The notes beneath the pieces were generated by a model that made no database searches, was not told the DNA's origin, and saw only the letters and a program-made list of their open reading frames with translations. DNA of 64,000 nucleotides, from contig JBCCFW010000016.1 of the NCBI GenBank assembly GCA_039029535.1, positions 18,072 to 82,071 of the forward strand, given 5' to 3'. Positions within the stretch are counted from its first letter, which is position 1, and each line of letters starts with the position of its first letter. Of the stretch, positions 33,950-42,261 are shown one piece after another. The position numbers were made by a program, and so were the translations under genes. The stretch is from JBCCFW01 sp039029535. Its GTDB lineage: Bacteria > Acidobacteriota > JBCCFW01.

Positions 33950-35367
33950 TAGCCATCGAGGTAACGCTCTCCGATGTAGCGGTAGTCGGGGGTGAGCACG
34001 CCCTTCTCCAGGAGGGTGGCGCGCTGCACGGGACGGGCCAGCGGCTCGTCGGTGGGGGGATGGCCCTCCGCCCAGGCCGCGATGGCCGGGACGTGGTCCT
34101 TGAAGGCGGCGCTGAACAGCGTCGACGAGTCGAGCGGGAGCTCGCAGGGCAGGTTGGTCACGGCCATGACGACGACGCCGTCGCCCTCGAGTCCCGAGCT
34201 GCAGGTCGCCGCGAAGAGCCGACGCGCGTCGGCGTCGTCTTCCCAGCGCAGGGACGCGAGCTCCGGCGCCAGGCCCTTCGCGGGGTCGTACACGTAGACC
34301 GGGTCGTCCACGTAGGTCGGCACGCTGAACTCGACCGCGCCGCCGGGGTCGCAGCTGATGTCGCCGATGACGAGGAGACCGGTGGGCTCACCGTCGGCGT
34401 GGAGGTCGTGGGCGAGCTGCCGCGTGATGAAGCGCTCCTCCGGCGGCTGTTCCCAGCGGATGCAGTTGAGGAAGAGCGTGAGCCGGGGCGCGAGCTTCGC
34501 GAAGACCTCCGGGCTCGTGTGCGCGCGACCGAGCTCGACGACGTGCAGGCCCGGCGCCAACGTGCCGGGGTCGCTCGCCAGGAGCTCGTCGGGAGTCGGA
34601 CGATGAGCGGCCGGGTCGAGCACGTCCAGCATCTCGTGGACGCCCGCAGCGGTCACGCCGCGGCCCGCGATGCCGACGACCAGCGGCTGGGCGGTGTCCC
34701 CCTCGCGGAGTCGACGTCCCGCTTCGGTGAGCGCTTCCTTGGCCAGGGCGAGCGAACCGAAGCTCCGCCCCTCGCGTCGGTAGTCCTTGGCCTGACGCAG
34801 CGACGCCAGCGGATGCTCGGGGCGGCCACGCAGGGCGAGACGGGCGCCGAGGGCCCAGAGGCTGTCGAGGGCGCCGGCCTGACCGGCCTGACGACCGAAG
34901 GACACCGTCCGCTCGTGCCAGGAGGCCGGCGCGAGGTCGTTGAGCTTGGGAGCGCGGTACTCCTCGTCCGTGACGTCGACCACGAGCATCTCGTAGTCGA
35001 TGAGCGTGCAGCGGAGGTCCATGAGCTTGCGGAGCATGCTCATGTTCTGCGGCTGGCCCTTGAAGGTGTGGGAGAAGAAGACGTAGGTCGTGTCGGCGAC
35101 CAGGTCGTCTTCCGGGATCTCCTTGATGCCGAGGACGACGGGGCAGTCGTCGAGCGAGTCGGCCAGCACGGCGCCGGCGGCCGCGTACTCGTCGTCGTGG
35201 AAGACCCGCTCGTGCGCGAAGCCCCGGCCGTAGCTGCGCTCGACGACGATCTCCAGGTCGGGATGGGAGGTGAGGAGCTCCCCGACGTCCGCGGGCGTGA
35301 GCGGAGTGCGGCTCTCGAGGACCTTGCGGTCGTCCTCCTTGCGGATCCCGATCCTGCGCCGTTTCAT
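33949..35367 (-). CDS. Lysine-ketoglutarate reductase-like protein
   Basis: A 472-residue protein matching the LKR half of the bifunctional lysine-degradation enzyme AASS: N-terminal IGIRKEDDRKVLESRTPLTPADV, FSHTFKGQPQNMSMLRKLMDL and LIDYEMLVVD are typical of the alanine dehydrogenase/LKR N-terminal domain, followed by a Rossmann domain and the DISCDPGGAVEF segment. LKR condenses lysine with 2-oxoglutarate to saccharopine using NADPH. ATG 35367 overlaps the stop of the aminomutase-like gene (ATGA). With the SDH-like gene it would give a two-protein saccharopine pathway. Confidence 0.88.
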   Translation of the reverse strand: MKRRRIGIRKEDDRKVLESRTPLTPADVGELLTSHPDLEIVVERSYGRGFAHERVFHDDEYAAAGAVLADSLDDCPVVLGIKEIPEDDLVADTTYVFFSHTFKGQPQNMSMLRKLMDLRCTLIDYEMLVVDVTDEEYRAPKLNDLAPASWHERTVSFGRQAGQAGALDSLWALGARLALRGRPEHPLASLRQAKDYRREGRSFGSLALAKEALTEAGRRLREGDTAQPLVVGIAGRGVTAAGVHEMLDVLDPAAHRPTPDELLASDPGTLAPGLHVVELGRAHTSPEVFAKLAPRLTLFLNCIRWEQPPEERFITRQLAHDLHADGEPTGLLVIGDISCDPGGAVEFSVPTYVDDPVYVYDPAKGLAPELASLRWEDDADARRLFAATCSSGLEGDGVVVMAVTNLPCELPLDSSTLFSAAFKDHVPAIAAWAEGHPPTDEPLARPVQRATLLEKGVLTPDYRYIGERYLDG

Positions 35368-36452
35368 GTCGATGGAGTCTCCGTCGGTCGCTCGTCTTCC
35401 GTGTCGGGGATGTCCTGAAACGGCTCCGGGCGACCGGGAGCCTGCCACGCGCCGTTCCCCAGGTCGAGCAGCTCCAGGACGGGCACCTTCCCGCTGCCAT
35501 CGGGGAGGTCGATGACGTAGCTCGGCATTGCCGGACCGGGCAGCCGCCCCCGGACGTCACGGTAGAGCTCGCGACCTCGTCGGAGGCTCACGCGGAACGC
35601 CGCATTGCCGGGCGCGCGATCGGGATGATGCAAGTAGTAGGGCTTGATGCCCCGTCGGTACAACCCGGAAAAGAGGGCGACCAGCTCGTCTCGCGAGTCG
35701 TTCACCCCGGAGAGCAGCACCGTCTGGTTGAGCAACGAGAGGCCGGCCGCTCGCAGGAGGCCCAGGGCTTGCTCGGACTCTTCGGTCAGCTCGCGGGCGT
35801 TGTTGAAGTGGGTGACGAGCCAGGCGGGCTTCCCGCCGGCGAGGAGGGCGGCCAGCTCCGGGGTCACCCGCTGGGGATGGTGGACCGGCGCCCGCGAGTG
35901 CACGCGGAGGGTCTCGACGTGATCGATGTCGGCCACCGCGGCGACGATCTCGGCGAGTCGCTCGTCCGACAGCACCAGCGGGTCGCCCCCGCTGAGGATG
36001 ACTTCCCGGACCCGTGGGTCGTTGCGGATGAGCCCGAGCGCGTCGTCGAGCTGCTCGCGGGTGGGGTCGCGGTGAGCGCCCGCCGGGTGGCTGCGGCGGA
36101 AGCAGAAGCGGCAGTAGAAGTGACAGCGCGCCGTCACGAGGAGCAGCGCGCGGTCGGGGTGCTTGCGCACCAGGCAGGGGCCATCGAGCAGGCCCTGCTC
36201 ACCGACGGGGTCGGCGAGGTCGCCCGGGTCCGGGGTCAGCTCCGCCACGGCGGGCACGCCCATCTTGCGGATCGCCGCGCCGTCGTCCCCCTCGCCGAGA
36301 CGGAGGTAGTGCTCCGGCCAGCGGACCGGGAAGACCCGAGCCGCTGCACGCCAGTCCTCGGCCGCGTAGCCGAGACGTTTCGCCGCCTCGGCGAGCGGCG
36401 TGAAGCCGGCCTCGCCGCCCACCGCGGGGGCTGTCTCGGTCGGCTCGCTCAT
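35364..36452 (-). CDS. Lysine 2,3-aminomutase-family radical SAM/PLP enzyme
   Basis: A 362-residue protein of the KamA/EpmB family. The radical SAM cluster motif is CHFYCRFC near 102. The PLP lysine is Lys322 in VIDLPDGSGKVPV. Asp residues that hold the lysine side chain in KamA appear conserved (HHPDRAPG and VIDLPDG). Zinc-binding C-terminal cysteines of clostridial KamA are absent, and CFRR resembles EpmB. It may make beta-lysine from lysine or act on another amino acid; EpmB and glutamate 2,3-aminomutase are alternatives. ATG 36452 is preferred; GTG 36482 is possible. It sits between lysS and the LKR-like gene. Confidence 0.82.
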   Translation of the reverse strand: MSEPTETAPAVGGEAGFTPLAEAAKRLGYAAEDWRAAARVFPVRWPEHYLRLGEGDDGAAIRKMGVPAVAELTPDPGDLADPVGEQGLLDGPCLVRKHPDRALLLVTARCHFYCRFCFRRSHPAGAHRDPTREQLDDALGLIRNDPRVREVILSGGDPLVLSDERLAEIVAAVADIDHVETLRVHSRAPVHHPQRVTPELAALLAGGKPAWLVTHFNNARELTEESEQALGLLRAAGLSLLNQTVLLSGVNDSRDELVALFSGLYRRGIKPYYLHHPDRAPGNAAFRVSLRRGRELYRDVRGRLPGPAMPSYVIDLPDGSGKVPVLELLDLGNGAWQAPGRPEPFQDIPDTEDERPTETPST

Positions 36453-36487
36453 GAACGCTCGGGGAGGTGGCGGAGACGCCACGCGGA

Positions 36488-38128
36488 TCAGTGATCCAGC
36501 GTGGCGTCGCCGATCATCGGAAACGGGATGACGTCACGGACGCGGTCGGCGTCGCAGAGCAGCATGACCAGCCGATCGAAGCCGATGCCGAGACCGCCCA
36601 TGGGCGGGAGCCCCAGCTCGACCGAGCGGACGAAGAGCTCGTCCATGGGAACGGCCTCGTCGTCGCCGGCGGTGCGGAGCTTCGCCTGGGCTTCGAGCCG
36701 ACGACGCTGCTCGCCACCATCGTTGAGCTCGGTGTAGCCGTTGCACAGCTCCATCCCGCGGGCGTGCGACTCGATGCGCTCGATGAGCCTCTCGTCGTCG
36801 CGGTGACGCTTGCACAGCGGCGCGGAGCCGGCGGGGTAGTCCTTGAGGTGACACAGCCCCTGCTGCAGCTCACGCATGGCGTCGCCCTTCGGCTCCGCCT
36901 CTTCGGCCAGGTCGAGCAGGGCCATGAGCGCGCTGCTCCAGTCGTCCTGGGGCACGCGGCCCTCCGGCCACTCGAAGCCCAAGGCCTTGGCGACCTTCCA
37001 GGCCTGCTCGGCATCGGAGTTGCTCAGGTCCTCGCCGGCCAGCTCGGAGACGACGTCGAGGAAGCGGACCTCCGGCCACGGCGGAGTGAGATCGAGGGTC
37101 TCGGTGACCAGCTCGCCGTCGACGACCCTCGTGAACGGGATCTTCGGCGAGCCGTGCACGGCGGTCGCGCACTCGACGTAGACACGCTCGGTGAGCCGCA
37201 TCATGTCGGTGTAGTCGGCGTGCCCCTGGTAGACCTCGAAGCCGGTGAACTCCGGGTTGTGCGTGTCGTCGATGCCCTCGTTGCGGTAGTTGCGCGCCAA
37301 CGTGTAGACGCGGTCGAGCCCACCGCACACCAGCCGCTTGAGGAAGGGCTCCGGGCTGATGGAGAGGAACTGCTCCGAGTTGCCGTGGGCCCAGACCTCG
37401 GTGCGGAAAGGCCGCGAGGCCGCGCCGCCGTAGGTCGGGTAGATCGCGGGCGTGGCGACGTTGACGAAGGACTCGTCGCGCATGAGTCGGTGGATGGCGA
37501 ACTCGATCTCGCTCCGCCGCCGCAGGTTCTCGCGCTTGTTGCGACGGGTCTCGAGCCGCTCCTCGGCGGTCATCTCGCCGGCTTCGTCCTCGATGGTCTG
37601 CTGCTTCCGGATGTCGATGCCGTGGGTGAGCATGTCCAGCTCGGGCATCTTCAGCTCGGTCTCCTTGCGGACCGAGAACGGCCAGGGGCGCAGCGACTTG
37701 CAGGTCAGCCGCGCCTCGGCGGCGTCGATCGACGGCGTGCCCTTGCGGGTCATGAGCGGGACGCCCTTCACCCACAGGAAGTCCCCACGCTCGGCTTGCT
37801 TGAGCGAGTCCCAGCTCGGCTCGTCCATGTTGTTCTTGCGAGCCATCACCTGGAACACGGCGTCGCCCCGCAGGCTGCCGTGAAAGAGGTTGATGAAGAT
37901 GAGCTTGCCCTGCACGTTGTGCGAGACGATGCGACCGCCGCTGCTGAGAGGCTCGGCCGCCTCGGCCAGCTCCTCGAAACGGGCGGCGAGCTCGTCGAGC
38001 TCGATGTCGATGGAGACGCTCTGCGGATAGGGGTCGAGGCCCAGCTCGCGGAGCGTGTCGACCTTCTGCGCACGAATCTCGAACAGGTCGTCAGAGCTCT
38101 CGGGCGGGGTTCCTTCACGCTGGGACAT
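36488..38128 (-). CDS. lysS: Lysyl-tRNA synthetase, class II, divergent form
   Basis: A 546-residue class II synthetase with an N-terminal anticodon-binding OB fold (about 60-180) and the catalytic domain. Motif 2 is RNYRNEGIDDTHNPEFTGFEVYQ and motif 3 is GLGIGFDRLVMLL. The usual GGAxARPF is present as YGGAASRPF, but the common LYLRIAPELYLKRL reads QFLSISPEPFLKRL and PLAK reads PLCK, so it is not a typical bacterial housekeeping sequence. It would charge tRNA-Lys; a specialised role is possible. It is the first gene of the lysine-centred minus-strand cluster, 35 bp before the aminomutase-like gene. Confidence 0.9.
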   Translation of the reverse strand: MSQREGTPPESSDDLFEIRAQKVDTLRELGLDPYPQSVSIDIELDELAARFEELAEAAEPLSSGGRIVSHNVQGKLIFINLFHGSLRGDAVFQVMARKNNMDEPSWDSLKQAERGDFLWVKGVPLMTRKGTPSIDAAEARLTCKSLRPWPFSVRKETELKMPELDMLTHGIDIRKQQTIEDEAGEMTAEERLETRRNKRENLRRRSEIEFAIHRLMRDESFVNVATPAIYPTYGGAASRPFRTEVWAHGNSEQFLSISPEPFLKRLVCGGLDRVYTLARNYRNEGIDDTHNPEFTGFEVYQGHADYTDMMRLTERVYVECATAVHGSPKIPFTRVVDGELVTETLDLTPPWPEVRFLDVVSELAGEDLSNSDAEQAWKVAKALGFEWPEGRVPQDDWSSALMALLDLAEEAEPKGDAMRELQQGLCHLKDYPAGSAPLCKRHRDDERLIERIESHARGMELCNGYTELNDGGEQRRRLEAQAKLRTAGDDEAVPMDELFVRSVELGLPPMGGLGIGFDRLVMLLCDADRVRDVIPFPMIGDATLDH

Positions 38129-38286
38129 GGGAGTACTCGATCGGGGTCCGGCTCGTGGCCGTGATGAGGGCGGTCAAGCTAGCATGGCGAGATGGTGATC
38201 GCCGGGTCTTCGCGACCTCCTTCTCTACCGGCTCGACGCCGATGGCGATCAACGTGGCGGTCCCGTCGACCGCGGTGGAGCGAGCC

Positions 38287-38760
38287 ATGAGCGACGCGAA
38301 CCCGACCGACTCCTCCCTGGTTCTTCGTGCGGCACGCGAGGACGACGACCAGACCCTGGCCGCCTTCAACGCGGCACTCGCTCAGGAGACCGAGGACAAG
38401 ACCCTGCCGGCCGAGCGCCTGCTGGCGGGCGTGCGCGCTCTCCTGGCCGATCCGAGCCGCGGCTTCTACGTCGTGGCCGAGCGTGACGGTGAGGCCGTCG
38501 GCCAGATCATGGTCACGACCGAGTGGAGCGACTGGCGCAACGGCTTCTTCTGGTGGATCCAGAGCGTGTACGTGGCCCCCGAGGCCCGTCGTCAGGGTGT
38601 CTACTCAGCCCTCCATCGCGAGGTCGAGCGTCGAGCCCGGGACGAATCGGCCTGTGGGATCCGGCTCTACGTCGAGCGGGAGAACACCGGTGCGCAGGCC
38701 ACCTACCGTCGCCTCGGGATGAGCCCGACGGTCTACGAGCTCTACGAGGTCGAGCTCTGA
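38287..38760 (+). CDS. GNAT-family N-acetyltransferase
   Basis: A 157-residue GCN5-related acetyltransferase. The acetyl-CoA loop is IQSVYVAPEARRQGVYSAL (motif RRQGVY), with a beta-bulge strand before it and a C-terminal LYVERENTGAQATYRRLGM typical of the fold. ATG 38287 has GGAG six bases upstream. It is divergent from lysS with 158 bp between starts. The acceptor is unknown. Acetylation of beta-lysine (AblB role) is conceivable from the neighbourhood but the protein is smaller than AblB. Confidence 0.85.
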   Translation: MSDANPTDSSLVLRAAREDDDQTLAAFNAALAQETEDKTLPAERLLAGVRALLADPSRGFYVVAERDGEAVGQIMVTTEWSDWRNGFFWWIQSVYVAPEARRQGVYSALHREVERRARDESACGIRLYVERENTGAQATYRRLGMSPTVYELYEVEL

Positions 38761-38863
38761 GTGAGGAGGGACGGAGCGCTCCGGCCCTGCGGGTCCGGCT
38801 CAAGTTCGCCAGCCAGAGGCCGATCGTCGAGAAGGAGACCTCGTCTCCCGGAAGGCGGTACGG

Positions 38864-40270
38864 ATGGAGACCTGCAAGACGGTCCTGCTGGTCGATGACG
38901 AGCAGGGCATCCTCGATGCCTATCTCGGCTTCCTCAGCGGTCGGGCCTCGCCCGTCGTGCGCTCGGCACGACTCGCGGCCACCGAGGAGGAGCCGGGCTC
39001 GGCTCTTCCCGACTGGCGTCTGCTGACCGCCGGCTCGGGGGAGGAGGCGGTCAACCTGGTCGAGTCGGAGCTCGAGCAGGACCGGCGCATTGCCTGCGGC
39101 TTCTTCGACATGAAGATGCCCGGAGGCATGGACGGGCTCGAGACCATCCGGCAGGTCCGCGAACGCGATCCCAACGTCCTGGTGACCATCGCCACCGCTC
39201 ACCAGGACCGATCCATCGACGAGCTGTCGCGTCTCTTCGGCGCCGACCAGCAGGATGAGTGGGACTACCTCGCCAAGCCCTTCACCAAGTGGGAGGTGAT
39301 CCAGAAGTGTCGGCAGATGGTCGACTCCTGGAACCGCCGCCGTCGCGAGGAAGTGCTGAGCCGCACGCTCGAGGCGCGGGTCGAGGAGCGGACCCATCAG
39401 CTCAGCGAGGCCAACCGCTGTCTCGAGGAGCGCAACTCCCGACTCGAGGAGGTGCTGGAGAAGCTCCGCACCACCCAGGCGCGGCTGGTGCAGAGCGAGA
39501 AGATGGCCACCATCGGTCAGCTCGCCGCGGGTGTCGCCCACGAGATCAACAACCCGGTGGGCTTCGTCCACAGCAACCTCGGTTCGCTGGATCGCTACGT
39601 CACCGCGATCCGCGAGTACCTCGAGGGCGTGGAGAGCTACGGCTCCGGTCGTCAGCTCGAGGAGCTGCGACGCCAGCTCGAGATCGACTTCATCCTCGAC
39701 GACCTGCCGGCGCTCGTCTCCCAGTCTCGGGACGGCACCGAGCGCATCAAGAACATCGTCCTCAATCTCAAGACGTTCTCGCACCCGGGCCACGGCACGA
39801 AGCGCCCCGAAGACCTGAACAAGGGGCTGCGCACGACCCTGGAGCTGGTCGCGGCCGAGATGCGACGCCACGGCGAGCTGGAGGTCGACCTCGGTGAGCT
39901 GCCGCCGGTGAGCTGCAACCTCTCCGAGCTCAACCAGGTGTGGATGAACCTGCTCGTCAACGCGGTCCATGCGCTCGAAGGGACGGAGGCTCCCGGTCGG
40001 GTTCAGGTGCGGTCGCTCTACGACGGTGAGCAGGTGAAGGTGTCGGTGGAAGACAACGGCTGCGGCATGGACGCCGAGGAAGCCGCGCAGGTCTTTCACC
40101 CGTTCTTCACGACCAAGGAAGTGGGGGAGGGCACGGGACTGGGCCTGTCGGTGGTGTTCGCCATCGTCGACGGCCTCGGTGGTCGCATCGAGGTCGACAG
40201 CGAGCCCGGTCGCGGCAGCCGGTTCACCGTCACCCTCCCGCCCGCGCACTCGATGGCGACGGTCGGCTGA
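38864..40270 (+). CDS. Hybrid response regulator-histidine kinase
   Basis: A 468-residue soluble protein. An N-terminal receiver domain (about 5-150) has the acidic pocket LLVDDEQG, phospho-acceptor Asp in FFDMKMPGG near 86 and Lys in LAKPFTKW. A coiled coil (about 165-215) leads to a histidine kinase: H box AAGVAHEINNPVGF near 225, N box MNLLVNAVHAL, G1 DNGCGMD and G2 GEGTGLGLSVV. There are no membrane segments. It would receive a phosphoryl signal and autophosphorylate. The receiver-only protein 12 bp downstream is the probable partner. Confidence 0.92.
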   Translation: METCKTVLLVDDEQGILDAYLGFLSGRASPVVRSARLAATEEEPGSALPDWRLLTAGSGEEAVNLVESELEQDRRIACGFFDMKMPGGMDGLETIRQVRERDPNVLVTIATAHQDRSIDELSRLFGADQQDEWDYLAKPFTKWEVIQKCRQMVDSWNRRRREEVLSRTLEARVEERTHQLSEANRCLEERNSRLEEVLEKLRTTQARLVQSEKMATIGQLAAGVAHEINNPVGFVHSNLGSLDRYVTAIREYLEGVESYGSGRQLEELRRQLEIDFILDDLPALVSQSRDGTERIKNIVLNLKTFSHPGHGTKRPEDLNKGLRTTLELVAAEMRRHGELEVDLGELPPVSCNLSELNQVWMNLLVNAVHALEGTEAPGRVQVRSLYDGEQVKVSVEDNGCGMDAEEAAQVFHPFFTTKEVGEGTGLGLSVVFAIVDGLGGRIEVDSEPGRGSRFTVTLPPAHSMATVG

Positions 40271-40282
40271 GCGAGGTTCCCG

Positions 40283-40819
40283 ATGAGTCAGCACGGCACT
40301 GTCCTGCTCGTGGACGACGAGCCCCACGTTCTGGCCGCCCTGCGGCGCTGCTTGCTCGGAGACGGGCTGCGCATCCTCGTGGCCGAGAGGCCCGACCAGG
40401 CCCGGGAGATCCTGGAGCGCGAGGACGTCGACCTCGTCCTCAGCGACTTCGACATGCCCGGCGAGGACGGCCTGACCTTCCTCCGCTCCGTGGGCGAGCT
40501 CCGCCCCGACGCGCTGCGGGTGATGCTCTCGGGGCGCGCCGACCTCCAGGTGGCCTTCGAGGCGGTCAACGACGGCCTGGCCTATCGCTTCCTCACCAAG
40601 CCCTGGGAGGAGGTGGAGGTCCGTCTCCTGATCCGTCGTGCGCTCGAGCACCGAACGGACCGCCTGCGGGTCCGCGAGCTGTCACTCCTCGTCGAGCGTC
40701 AGGCCGCCGTGTTCGCCCAGATTCTCGCCCGGCATCCCGACTGCCGTGAGCTGCTCGAGTCCGTCCTGGAGAGCCAGGAGGCCGAGCTCGCCAGCCCGGT
40801 GGGGGCCAGCGTCGGCTGA
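40283..40819 (+). CDS. Receiver-domain response regulator
   Basis: A 178-residue protein with one receiver domain: LLVDDEPHVLAALRR, phospho-acceptor in LVLSDFDMPGEDGL near 55, and FLTKPWEEVEVRLLIRRAL at the end, the pattern of RpfG-type and HD-GYP-associated receivers. The last 50 residues are a charged helix with no output domain, so it probably works by protein contact or phosphotransfer with the hybrid kinase 12 bp upstream. Confidence 0.88.
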   Translation: MSQHGTVLLVDDEPHVLAALRRCLLGDGLRILVAERPDQAREILEREDVDLVLSDFDMPGEDGLTFLRSVGELRPDALRVMLSGRADLQVAFEAVNDGLAYRFLTKPWEEVEVRLLIRRALEHRTDRLRVRELSLLVERQAAVFAQILARHPDCRELLESVLESQEAELASPVGASVG

Positions 40820-40930
40820 GCCACGCCGACTCCCGGTCGCCGAGGGGACATCCGAGGGCTCGCGGAAAACGAACCACGGGCCTGGCGGAATGGTGACCAG
40901 TCGTCGTAATGTCTGACCACGGGGATGATC

Positions 40931-41230
40931 ATGAATCACACAGCCATCGACAGCCGGGATCGCTCCTCGGTCACCGAGTCCCCGGCCGACCGTGAACGGA
41001 CCCGACGGTTCACCGAGGTCGACGACGCCGCGGCCGCCACCGCTCAGGAGGTCTGTGAGCTCCTCGGGCACCTCGAGGGAGGTGCCGCCGTCAAGGCGGA
41101 GGGCGACGCCCTCCCCGAGATCGGCGAGCTCCTCGCTGCCACCGCTCGCGCCCGCGACCTCGCGCGGCGCCTGCGTGAGGCGTCTGGGGGCGGTGCCGGC
41201 GGTGAGCTCGAGACTCAGCCGCTCGACTGA
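40931..41230 (+). CDS. Small hypothetical protein
   Basis: A 99-residue acidic, helical protein (start ATG 40931, GGGG about six bases upstream; ATG 40925 is also in frame). A likely coiled stretch runs through VDDAAAATAQEVCELLGHL and LPEIGELLAATARARDLARRL. I recognise no family. The codon choice is GC-rich in the third position, consistent with coding. Its 3' end overlaps the convergent amgK gene by 16 bases. It may share the histidine-kinase transcript. Confidence 0.45.
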   Translation: MNHTAIDSRDRSSVTESPADRERTRRFTEVDDAAAATAQEVCELLGHLEGGAAVKAEGDALPEIGELLAATARARDLARRLREASGGGAGGELETQPLD

Positions 41231-42261
41231 GCCGATCGGGGCCCGTCGAGGATCGAGGCCGACGCCAGCGCGTTGAACAGGATCTCGGTCTCGGCGAGCA
41301 CGGGCTCGAGGTGGGTTCGCGCACGCTCCAGGGCCGGGGCGTACCACCGGAGGTAGCGGTCTCGACCGCATCCGGCCAGGTAGGCGTAGGACCCGGCCGC
41401 CTTGATGAGGCGCTGGCCGGCGACCAGCGCCAGCTCGCGACGCCACGAGGTCGCGTCGGTGTCGGCCGGTCGACCCCGCTCCAGCAGCTCCTCGACCAGG
41501 TCGTCGGGGAGCTCGACGTAGGGGTCGAAGACGAGGGAGACCAGGTCGTAGCTGCGCGGACCACGACGCGTGTCCTGGAAGTCGATGACCGCCAGGGGCT
41601 CACCCGGCGGGATCATGAGATTCCGCGCGTGGTAGTCCCGGTGGCAGAGCACCATCGGTCGAGGCTCGCCCTGCTCGTCGCGATGCAGTCGTTCGCACAG
41701 GTCGTGGAGCAGGCGTCGCGCCGTGGCGATCGCGCCGTCGCCGTCGAGGGGCGGCAAGCCGTCGTCTTCGGAACGGCCGAGCGCGTGGCGGAGGAAGAAG
41801 TCCATTTCCCAGGCCAGGCGCGGGCCGGTGAGCGGGTCGTCACCGTCGTCGTCGGGGATCGTCCAGCGCTGCGTCCCGTCCTCGGCGAGCCGACGGACCC
41901 AGTCGACCGCCAGGGCGTAGGCCGGTCGCCCGGCGTCGATGCCATCGCGCTCCAGGAGCTGCTGGAGGTCGAGGTCGCCGAGGTCTTCGAGGACGGCCCA
42001 ACGCTCGCTCGGCTCGGCCAGCAGGATGGCGGGGACCCGCAAGTCGAGCTCGGCGAGGAAGTCACGCCAGGCGACGAAGGGCGGCAGCTCGGCGTTCTCC
42101 ATGAGCAGCACCGTGCCGCCGTCACGACGCTCGAGCCGACCGTAGCGTCGGGTGGAGGCGTCGCCGGTCAGACGCGTGAGCGAGTCGGGTCGGTAGCCGG
42201 CTTCGTCGAGACGACGGCGGAGCGACTCGGGGACGACCGGCTGAGTGTCGGCCGCGCTCAC
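41215..42261 (-). CDS. amgK: Amino sugar kinase AmgK (aminoglycoside phosphotransferase fold)
   Basis: A 348-residue APH-fold kinase. The catalytic loop is VLCHRDYHARNLM near 215 and the metal-binding Asp is in AVIDFQDTRRGPRSYDLVSLVFD. This match to AmgK, together with murU directly upstream, indicates phosphorylation of N-acetylmuramate or GlcNAc at the anomeric position during peptidoglycan recycling. GTG 42261 overlaps the murU stop (GTGA). A much longer open frame continues upstream, but it is antisense-like shadow over murU. Confidence 0.87.
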   Translation of the reverse strand: MSAADTQPVVPESLRRRLDEAGYRPDSLTRLTGDASTRRYGRLERRDGGTVLLMENAELPPFVAWRDFLAELDLRVPAILLAEPSERWAVLEDLGDLDLQQLLERDGIDAGRPAYALAVDWVRRLAEDGTQRWTIPDDDGDDPLTGPRLAWEMDFFLRHALGRSEDDGLPPLDGDGAIATARRLLHDLCERLHRDEQGEPRPMVLCHRDYHARNLMIPPGEPLAVIDFQDTRRGPRSYDLVSLVFDPYVELPDDLVEELLERGRPADTDATSWRRELALVAGQRLIKAAGSYAYLAGCGRDRYLRWYAPALERARTHLEPVLAETEILFNALASASILDGPRSAQSSG

